The translations under genes and the position numbers were made by a program. A stretch of DNA of 8,506 nucleotides from assembly GCA_003509235.1 (NCBI GenBank), contig DONH01000150.1, forward strand, positions 1-8,506, given 5' to 3'. This DNA is from Planctomycetaceae bacterium (GTDB taxonomy: Bacteria; Planctomycetota; Planctomycetia; Pirellulales; UBA1268). The notes below the pieces were generated by a model, which saw only the letters and a program-made list of their open reading frames with translations, made no database searches and was not told where the DNA came from. Shown one piece after another: positions 1 to 5,728 of this stretch. Position 1 is the stretch's first letter, and each line of letters begins with the position of its first letter.

Positions 1-27
1 TTTCATTTTTTAAAAAGAAGCAGACAC

Positions 28-386
28 ATACCAAAGTTGACTGTTGAAGGATTTGGTGTCTTCGAAGTACCTGCGGGAAACCGACTTCTAAATGCCATGT
101 TAGACGAATGCGACGTTGATCAATTGCACGCATGCGGTGGTTTCAGACGATGCACAACCTGCCGTGTTCAATTCGTATCAGGTGAGCCAAAAGCCTCACC
201 AAAGCTGAAAAAGACGTCCTTGAGGCACGAGGCCTCTCTTCAACGCCTAGACTTTGGCTGTCTTGTCAAATCGAGTGCAATGAGAATATGGAAATTAAAG
301 CAATGAGTCGCCCGGAGGGTTCCGGACGAGCGGATGCCGGTGGCCGCCCGGGAGATGAAATCGAACCGCCACCTGAATGGCGTTAA
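28..386 (+). pseudogene. [2Fe-2S] ferredoxin, apparently frameshifted and without a normal start codon
   Basis: This encodes a small electron-transfer ferredoxin of the adrenodoxin-like kind. Frame 1 reads IPKLTVEGFGVFEVPAG and then the cluster loop CX5CX2C, with cysteine codons at 133, 151 and 160. After about position 190 the family-like sequence continues in frame 3: KSLTKAEKDVLEARGL, then LWLSCQIEC with cysteine codons at 264 and 276, ending GRPGDEIEPPPEWR with TAA at 384-386. Frame 3 has a TGA at 183, so the shift lies between about 186 and 204, most simply one A lost from the A run at 189-192. Left in frame 1, the protein ends at the TGA at 304-306 without the proper fourth ligand. The codon where this family usually has Met is ATA (28-30), with an SD-like AGAAG (16-20) 7 nt upstream; TTG at 37 is a poorer start. 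The frame is open to the window edge, so an upstream start cannot be excluded. The cause may be decay, sequencing error or recoding. Confidence 0.8.
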
Positions 387-510
387 AAAGAAAACGCAGG
401 CCACACGGCAGTCCGAAAGAAAAAAGAGTTGATGCCGCAGCTACAAGGTGCCTACATCGCGCATGATGCTCACACTTATTTGTTGAGAGTGGTCTCCAGT
501 GAGACGCTTA

Positions 511-1353
511 TTACGAAACAAGCCCAATCATACGATGAATAAACTCATATGATTCTTTGGCCGTTTCATACCACCTATGGCTCTGACGCGGTAGTTCAAC
601 ATGCAGGCCGCCTTGATAGCCAGCGTTGAAGAGCTCCTGAAAAATAGGACGGTAATCGATGTCGCCTTTCCCTAGGGGTAGATGTTCGTGACAGCAGGCA
701 GTCATGTCATCTATGTGGACATTCACAATACGATCAGCAACATCACGCACAGTAGCTGCCAGTGGCCTCTCTCCCAGACATTCAAGGTGGCCAACATCGA
801 CTGTAATACCAAGAGACTTGGGTCGACCTAATCTCTCAAACAATTCTTCTGCACGAGTGACCGTGTCAATAAACATTCCTGGCTCTGGTTCAAAGCCAAG
901 CACGACACCACAACGACTGGCATGGTCAAGAACTTCCCCAACACCGTCAGTTAATTTCTGCCATAGCAATGCATCGTCAGCATCAGAGCAAACTGCACCT
1001 GACCACAGAGACACGCAGCCAGCGTTCAGCTCTCCTGCTAACTCAATTGCCCGTCGTAGAAATTCGATTCTTCGATTGCAGTCATTCTGGGCATCCGAAA
1101 GAAGCGTCGGATGGTGCTTTCTTCTAGGATCAAGTAGGTGCCGAGCTCCTGTTTCAACAACACAGCTCATCTGAGCCTTTGCCAGGGCGTGCTGCCAAAC
1201 ACGAACCTCGGATGCGAACGTTTTCTCGTATGGATTGAGTATGTTTCGATCAGGCGTAATCGCCAGTGATGCATACCCTTGCTCGCAAAGGAGAGACAAC
1301 GCATCCAGCGGATCAACGTCACCTAGGCTATTTGTGCTGTACCCAGCTTTCAT
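511..1353 (-). CDS. Xylose-isomerase-like TIM-barrel protein (sugar phosphate isomerase/epimerase family)
   Basis: This 280-residue protein has the AP-endonuclease-2/xylose-isomerase TIM-barrel fold, typical in length for the family and probably cytoplasmic. The expected divalent-metal ligands are visible: Glu155 or Glu157 in FEPEP, Asp186 and His189 in ITVDVGH, His213 in NVHIDD, and Glu253 in HVELP. A basic stretch, ETGARHLLDPRRKHHP (67-82), resembles a subfamily I recall next to EboC-type prenyltransferases in actinobacteria and planctomycetes; that link is from memory. The substrate is unknown: members isomerise or epimerise sugars, ketoacids or inosose-type compounds. The ATG has AGGA six bases upstream, which supports this start. 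The gene is last in the minus-strand operon, 12 nt after the UbiA stop, so it probably acts on a substrate or product of that enzyme. It is not the longer cyanobacterial EboE type. No T-rich terminator follows it. Confidence 0.87.
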   Translation of the reverse strand: MKAGYSTNSLGDVDPLDALSLLCEQGYASLAITPDRNILNPYEKTFASEVRVWQHALAKAQMSCVVETGARHLLDPRRKHHPTLLSDAQNDCNRRIEFLRRAIELAGELNAGCVSLWSGAVCSDADDALLWQKLTDGVGEVLDHASRCGVVLGFEPEPGMFIDTVTRAEELFERLGRPKSLGITVDVGHLECLGERPLAATVRDVADRIVNVHIDDMTACCHEHLPLGKGDIDYRPIFQELFNAGYQGGLHVELPRQSHRWYETAKESYEFIHRMIGLVS

Positions 1354-1365
1354 TGGACATCCTAC

Positions 1366-2331
1366 TCACGTAACTGCAGCAATACGGCGACCAAGGACAA
1401 ACCACACTAACAGGGCCAGTACCATTATGGCCCATTGCTCCCCACAGAACGCGAGCACAAGTACTGCATCAAGCGTGATAAGAGACATAATTGCATTACC
1501 AACTGCCGACTGCATGCGTTGCGGCACCGGATCAATAATAGATTGGCCGCAACGGATGAGGATTGAAACCACCAGAACGCCCCACAGTGCGAGCCATACA
1601 ATGAGCCTGCCTTCAATAAGCCAGTTCGGAACATTCATGGAATTCACTTCGATGCTGACCAGTGGCGTTAAACCGGCAAAAACAAGTCCAGCGGACATAA
1701 CAAGTGCACCAACAAGCAGCTGATAGCGTTTTCCAGCACCCGCCTCATCACGAGCGAACACCGTGACGCCCATCACATACACACCCATCCCGCAGGGAAT
1801 CATCCATAGCGGTAACGAGGGCGTACCAGCAACAACCATTCCAAGAGACCAGTTGAGCGATCGGCAAACTCCCATGAGCAAAGGCCCCAGCCATGTACCT
1901 TTGGCATAGCAGTTATAGCCACAGATTGCTGCGGTGAGCATTACCCCAATAATGGCAGGAGTCCCGTCACCTATAGACACTGAAGCGACACATGCCAAGA
2001 CAACGCCGAACAAGAGAAGTCCGATGGATACAAATCGAGCACGCTCAAAAGAAACACGCTTGCTTGGAAGTGGCCTGTGAGGACGCTCCGCTTGATCGAC
2101 CTGAAGATCCATGACATCGTTCTGGACCATTCCGCCAGCATATAGACACAACGATGAGGCGATTGCCAACCAACCACCGAGGGGTAGCGTTTCATACTCA
2201 TGAAACCCACCAACAATCAAAAAACCTGCAAGTGGGTCCGCTATCGCGGTGGCAAGATTCGGCACACGTATAAGTTTCAACCAACTGGCGATTACTGATA
2301 TCCCCATTGGCTTCGCAGAAAGCTGTGACAT
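1366..2331 (-). CDS. UbiA-superfamily prenyltransferase, EboC-like
   Basis: This is a 321-residue integral membrane prenyltransferase. UbiA enzymes transfer a prenyl chain from a diphosphate donor to an aromatic or other acceptor within the cytoplasmic membrane. The first Asp-rich motif is intact: N71, D72, D75 and D79 in NDVMDLQVD, followed by AERPHRPLPS. Other EboC-like segments are RVPNLATAIADPLAGF (22-37), LCLYAGG before the motif, and GPLLMGVCRSLNWSLGM (149-165). The second Asp-rich motif is not canonical: the corresponding loop reads TVFARDEAGAG (190-200), as in EboC/SCO3242-type proteins as I remember them. About eight or nine hydrophobic segments fit the fold. The ATG at 2331 lies 15 nt after the upstream permease stop and has only a weak AGAG, so translational coupling is plausible; a second Met at residue 9 is an alternative start. 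EboC proteins are linked to moving secondary-metabolite precursors. Donor and acceptor here are unknown. Confidence 0.88.
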   Translation of the reverse strand: MSQLSAKPMGISVIASWLKLIRVPNLATAIADPLAGFLIVGGFHEYETLPLGGWLAIASSLCLYAGGMVQNDVMDLQVDQAERPHRPLPSKRVSFERARFVSIGLLLFGVVLACVASVSIGDGTPAIIGVMLTAAICGYNCYAKGTWLGPLLMGVCRSLNWSLGMVVAGTPSLPLWMIPCGMGVYVMGVTVFARDEAGAGKRYQLLVGALVMSAGLVFAGLTPLVSIEVNSMNVPNWLIEGRLIVWLALWGVLVVSILIRCGQSIIDPVPQRMQSAVGNAIMSLITLDAVLVLAFCGEQWAIMVLALLVWFVLGRRIAAVT

Positions 2332-2346
2332 ACTCTGAAACTTTAC

Positions 2347-3165
2347 TTAACTTGAGGCACTACGATATCGAGCCAACGCGGCTTGAAAAACTACTCTCGA
2401 CAAACCGACTGAAATGCCTGCCGCAGCAAAAGTCAGCACGACCATTCCCCACGCTTCTCCTGAAAGCGGGCGAGCGAGAGTACCCGCAGGCACATTCACT
2501 ACGAGTAATATTGGAATAATGAAAGTACAGAAAGAACGGAGTGGATCACCCCATGGTCCTGCATATATTTCAGCAGGATAGCGTGAAAAATTGGTTATAT
2601 AAAACCAGAAGTCATACAAACTCTGGTTCCTACCCATCAATATTGTTGCAGCTGCGAGCATAATAATAAGCCCGTACAAGATTGCCACACCACAGACAAT
2701 GAGCAACGGATAGAGCAGCCATGCGATAAGTGGCGGTGCAGCAGGAAAGCAAAGTACAGACCAAATAAGTAGACCAAGTCCAACAAGACCGTTCGCCATC
2801 GACGAGAAATCAAACCTATGCATTGAAAGTAAAAACTGAGCATCGAGGGGTCGTACAAGAACTGAATCCAGACCACCTGTTCGAACCATTTCCGTAAGTT
2901 CCGAAGCACTGGGCATAAATAAGGTCTGAACAATTGCATTAATAATCAGACCAGTAGCAACAAATGCGAAAAATGGCTCACGCGACCAGCCACTTCCGCG
3001 ACCTATTTCTGGAGTAAAGCTGAAGATCAACAAGTAAAATGCTAGATTCATTGACATCCACCCAAGGCTGGTCAGGCACTCGAGCAGGAAATTCACTCGG
3101 AATGTCATGTCGCGCACGAGGCAGGCCCGTGCAAATGTGGAAAAAATTTTGATATATCGTCTCAT
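2347..3165 (-). CDS. ABC-2-type transporter permease (COG3694-like)
   Basis: This is a membrane subunit of an ABC transporter, 272 residues from the chosen start. Hydrophobic segments lie at about residues 30-50, 65-85, 122-140, 146-176, 212-228 and 236-257, giving the six spans expected of an ABC-2 half-transporter. The cytoplasmic loop MVRTGGLDSVLVRPLD (93-108) is the coupling segment typical of the family, and FYITNFSRYPAEIY (188-201) matches COG3694-type permeases paired with COG4587 and COG4586. I chose the ATG at 3165 because GAGG lies 8 nt upstream and the protein then begins MRRYIKIFSTFAR, as is usual. A TTG at 3186 would add seven residues and overlap the previous stop codon. It probably forms a heterodimer with the product of the preceding gene. 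The substrate cannot be read from the sequence; the UbiA and TIM-barrel genes downstream suggest a lipid-like or modified metabolite. Confidence 0.88.
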   Translation of the reverse strand: MRRYIKIFSTFARACLVRDMTFRVNFLLECLTSLGWMSMNLAFYLLIFSFTPEIGRGSGWSREPFFAFVATGLIINAIVQTLFMPSASELTEMVRTGGLDSVLVRPLDAQFLLSMHRFDFSSMANGLVGLGLLIWSVLCFPAAPPLIAWLLYPLLIVCGVAILYGLIIMLAAATILMGRNQSLYDFWFYITNFSRYPAEIYAGPWGDPLRSFCTFIIPILLVVNVPAGTLARPLSGEAWGMVVLTFAAAGISVGLSRVVFQAALARYRSASS

Positions 3166-3173
3166 GAATGGTG

Positions 3174-3177
3174 CCTC
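3174..3177 (-). promoter_or_regulatory. Ribosome binding site deciding the second permease start
   Basis: On the minus strand GAGG stands 8 nt before the ATG at 3165, an ideal spacing. The upstream in-frame TTG at 3186 has no comparable site. This favours ATG over TTG as the start of the downstream permease. Confidence 0.55.
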
Positions 3178-3182
3178 GGAAA

Positions 3183-4067
3183 TCAACCCCCAAAACCGCT
3201 ATATCGTTTTGTGCCTCGCCACCACACAAACCGACAAACCCCTATCATGATGACGAGCCATGCGATCTCAATGAGAAGTCCTCTCACAAGCTCCCAACCT
3301 GTGATCTTCCCAAGCCACACGGCGGCAGGAAAGTAGGCTGTGTACTCAAACGGCAGCAATCGCACGACATCCGCGAGGCTTACCCCAGTTATCCCTGTTG
3401 GAATATCTGCAAGCATATCGATCGGAAACATGTGGCCCGAAAGAAGATACTGAAACAACATGTACGCAAAAATAATGCTGGAAACTTCAAGAAACCAAAA
3501 CGCAATCATTCCCAGAGTTGCTTCCATGAAAAACCCGAGCAGGAACGAAAGCAGTAACGACAGAATGTAGGCGGCGATTGTAAGACCATCGGGCGCTGGA
3601 GGAAAATAACCGCGGCAGAAAAACAGAACTGCAGCGAAAGGAAGTATTGCCACGATGTAGTAAACAAGTTTGTGAGCGATCCGAGAAGCAAGCAAAAACC
3701 CAACGTAATCGATCGGCTGAATCAGATACTTCTTCACTGACCCATCGCGAACACTGCGAGAGATCCCCCCTGCCAGACTCGGCATGCTTGAGAAAGCTCG
3801 AGTGACCATCGTAAGCAGATAGTACGCAACAATGTTGTCACGAGAATACCCTGCGATATCCGTACGACTCGAGGCTGCAAAGACAGCCGTCCAAAGAAAA
3901 ACCTGCGTGACAATTGGCAGGAAACGCATCACCGTACCCAGCGCAAAGTCGCTACGATACGCCAATCGCTCCTCAAGGCAAATGATGAGCATTCGCCACC
4001 ACGACCGTAGTCCTAAGAGCCAACCGCACGATGTATGGTGACTCTCGGAATTTGCAGCGGTGCTCAT
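3183..4067 (-). CDS. ABC-2-type transporter permease (COG4587-like)
   Basis: This 294-residue membrane protein is the first permease of the ABC system. After a hydrophilic N-terminus of about 40 residues, hydrophobic segments fall at about 46-66, 78-96, 132-151, 163-184, 186-208 and 262-282, again six spans. The cytoplasmic loop VRDGSVKKYLIQPIDY (106-121) parallels the loop in the partner permease and is typical of ABC-2 membrane subunits that contact the ATPase. The segment SRDNIVAYYLLTMVTR (75-90) fits COG4587 proteins. The ATG overlaps the TGA of the ATPase gene in ATGA (4064-4067), with GGAG 4 nt upstream, so the two are probably translationally coupled. A matched ATPase and two different permeases make the transporter complete. 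No periplasmic binding protein is encoded nearby, which favours export over uptake, although for this COG triad the direction is not settled by sequence alone. Confidence 0.88.
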   Translation of the reverse strand: MSTAANSESHHTSCGWLLGLRSWWRMLIICLEERLAYRSDFALGTVMRFLPIVTQVFLWTAVFAASSRTDIAGYSRDNIVAYYLLTMVTRAFSSMPSLAGGISRSVRDGSVKKYLIQPIDYVGFLLASRIAHKLVYYIVAILPFAAVLFFCRGYFPPAPDGLTIAAYILSLLLSFLLGFFMEATLGMIAFWFLEVSSIIFAYMLFQYLLSGHMFPIDMLADIPTGITGVSLADVVRLLPFEYTAYFPAAVWLGKITGWELVRGLLIEIAWLVIMIGVCRFVWWRGTKRYSGFGG

Positions 4068-5113
4068 ACTGCTCCAACTTCCTGTTTCAGATCTGTTCCT
4101 GCCTGCCGATTTTCCGCCCCACGAAACAGACCTGCAACAATTTCTTCCAAAGGCACGTCCTCGACAGATACATCTCTGACTTGTTGGCTCGACAGTAGTT
4201 TTGGCAAGACATCTGCTATCCGTGATCGGTCAATCCGCAACGATACACGAGGACCATGCACTTCGCATGAAAATCCAAATCGTTCCATTTCTCCTGGAGC
4301 AGGAGCATTCTCAAGATCAAGGGTCACCACCTTGTGCGTTGTAAAACGGTCAACGATCTGCTCGAGCGAACCGTCATAAAGAATGCTGCCATGCGTAACG
4401 ACTACCACTCGCTCACAAAGGGCTGCAACATCTTTCATATAGTGTGTTGTTAAAATAACGGTAACCGACCGCTGCTTTTGAATATGCCTGAGAAACTCAT
4501 GAATCGTGTGTTGCGCAACAACATCAAGACCAATAGTTGGCTCATCGAGAAATAACACTTCAGGCTCGTGAAGTAACGCTGCGATAAGTTCTAACTTCAT
4601 TCGCTCTCCGAGCGAGAGCTCTCGTACTGGTTGTCCAAGAAGGTGAGATACCCCCAGCATGTCGACAAGTTCATCATGAATTTTCACAAATCGAGCTGGA
4701 TCGATCCGATAAATTTCCTGGTGAAGCCGAAAACTCTCCGCCGCTGGCAAATCCCACCAGAGCTGATTTTTTTGGCCCATCACAAGAGCAAAACGCCGCC
4801 GGAAATCGTCTGCTCGATCCCACGGCAGGTGGCGTAAAACACGGGCAGTTCCCCGCGTGGGCGTAATAATTCCTGAGAGCAACTTTAAAAATGTTGTCTT
4901 TCCGGCTCCATTTGGTCCAAGCATCGCAAGGAATTCACCACGTCCAACGCTCAGATTCACCCCTCGCAATGCATGGATTATTCTATTTTCCCGGCGAAAG
5001 AGACCTCGCACGCTTGCCCAGAGGCCTTCCGGCTTGTCATACACGCGATATTCCTTGGCCAGATCATTGACCTCGATTATACGGTCACTTTTTGTTTCAC
5101 TGCTGTTGTACAT
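4064..5113 (-). CDS. ABC transporter ATP-binding protein (COG4586-like)
   Basis: This is the cytoplasmic ATPase that powers the transporter formed with the two following permeases, 349 residues from the ATG at 5113. All nucleotide-binding motifs are present: Walker A GPNGAGKTT (66-74), Q-loop Gln114 in VMGQKNQLWWDLP, signature LSLGE (166-170), Walker B VLFLDEP with Asp190 and Glu191, the D-loop GLD, and the H-loop histidine in TTHYMKD. GQKNQLWWDLP and PTIGLDVVAQ are typical of COG4586 ATPases paired with COG4587 and COG3694 permeases. A C-terminal extension of about 100 residues (FTTHKVVTLDLENAP onward) is probably a regulatory or dimer domain. The frame stays open to 5434, but that extra stretch lies antisense to ispF, is rich in His and Gln, and does not resemble the family. 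There is no clear Shine-Dalgarno site before 5113. It is the first gene of the operon. Confidence 0.93.
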   Translation of the reverse strand: MYNSSETKSDRIIEVNDLAKEYRVYDKPEGLWASVRGLFRRENRIIHALRGVNLSVGRGEFLAMLGPNGAGKTTFLKLLSGIITPTRGTARVLRHLPWDRADDFRRRFALVMGQKNQLWWDLPAAESFRLHQEIYRIDPARFVKIHDELVDMLGVSHLLGQPVRELSLGERMKLELIAALLHEPEVLFLDEPTIGLDVVAQHTIHEFLRHIQKQRSVTVILTTHYMKDVAALCERVVVVTHGSILYDGSLEQIVDRFTTHKVVTLDLENAPAPGEMERFGFSCEVHGPRVSLRIDRSRIADVLPKLLSSQQVRDVSVEDVPLEEIVAGLFRGAENRQAGTDLKQEVGAV

Positions 5114-5190
5114 ATGCGGAAGTATAGGCCAAAACGATAGACTTGCCGCTCTTGAAACATTTACCGGAGATTTCCACACGGGAACTAGAG
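5114..5190. promoter_or_regulatory. Divergent promoter region between the ABC operon and ispF
   Basis: This 77-bp space separates the ATPase start (minus strand) from the ispF start (plus strand) and must hold, or adjoin, promoters for both. On the minus strand a TATACT hexamer (5121-5126) resembles a -10 box. Since it ends 7 nt before the ATG and no SD site is seen, the operon message could be almost leaderless; the matching -35 region is poor. I see no convincing sigma-70 pair for ispF. The assignment is positional; the exact promoters are uncertain. Confidence 0.35.
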
Positions 5191-5685
5191 ATGTATCGAA
5201 TTGGAATTGGTCATGATACGCACAGACTTGAGCCTGGAAATGGGCTCTGGCTTGGTGGCTTGAACATTCCTCATACCCAATCCGCCGTTGGTCATAGTGA
5301 TGCCGATGTCCTTCTGCATGCCATGACTGATGCAATACTCGGCGCCGCTGCTCTTGGTGATATTGGTGAACTTTTTCCTGATGATGATCCGAGAAACAAA
5401 GACCGGTCTTCAAGTTCGATGCTTGCAATAGCAAGTGATCGAATAAAGAAAGCGGGCTGGAATATTGTTAATATGGATTGCGTTATTTTTGCTCAAAAAC
5501 CAAAGATTCTCCCTCACAGAGAGGGGATCAGACGACATGTATCTGATCTGCTGGACCTTGATATCAATCAGGTCTGGCTTAAGGCCAAAACAGGCGAAGC
5601 TGTTGGTCCGATTGGTGAGGAGCGAGCAATCGCTGCAGAGTGCATTGTATTGCTTGAAACACAGCCGGCATTCAACAAAACCTAA
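5191..5685 (+). CDS. ispF: 2-C-methyl-D-erythritol 2,4-cyclodiphosphate synthase
   Basis: IspF cyclises CDP-methylerythritol 2-phosphate to methylerythritol 2,4-cyclodiphosphate with release of CMP, the fifth step of the MEP route to IPP and DMAPP. It works as a cytoplasmic homotrimer. The 164-residue length is normal. Visible motifs are GIGHDTHRL with metal ligands Asp9 and His11, GHSDADVLLHAMTDA with His35, Ser36 and the third metal ligand His43, GDIGELFPD with Asp57, and KAKTGE (131-136) with the conserved Glu136. The usual GRxEG near the C-terminus reads GEERA (142-146), so the common arginine is a glutamate. I chose the ATG at 5191 because MYRIGIGHD matches family N-termini and GGGA lies 7 nt upstream; the ATG at 5143 would add 16 unrelated residues. 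cysS follows after 43 nt, probably co-transcribed. Confidence 0.95.
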   Translation: MYRIGIGHDTHRLEPGNGLWLGGLNIPHTQSAVGHSDADVLLHAMTDAILGAAALGDIGELFPDDDPRNKDRSSSSMLAIASDRIKKAGWNIVNMDCVIFAQKPKILPHREGIRRHVSDLLDLDINQVWLKAKTGEAVGPIGEERAIAAECIVLLETQPAFNKT

Positions 5686-5728
5686 AGACAATGTAGATTT
5701 CTGAAACACCTGGGAGCCAAACTGAAAT

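Noticed and set aside
37..306. Intact 89-residue ferredoxin from a TTG start
   Set aside because: The C-terminal third is out-of-frame sequence; the true continuation is in frame 3, and there is no SD site at the right distance from the TTG.
492..505. Hairpin GTCTC-CAGT-GAGAC after the TIM-barrel stop
   Set aside because: The stem is only 5 bp and no T run follows on either strand, so it does not make a convincing terminator.
704..1174. Plus-strand open frame of 156 codons
   Set aside because: It is a shadow of the TIM-barrel gene: Ser/Arg/Thr-rich, no family features, and the opposite strand is clearly coding.
5143..5190. Upstream ATG for ispF adding 16 residues
   Set aside because: IspF proteins begin directly before the GIGHD motif, and the ATG at 5191 has a reasonably placed GGGA.
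5114..5434. N-terminal extension of the ABC ATPase frame by 107 residues
   Set aside because: It lies antisense to ispF, is full of His and Gln, and does not resemble ABC ATPase N-termini; the ATG at 5113 gives a normal family start.
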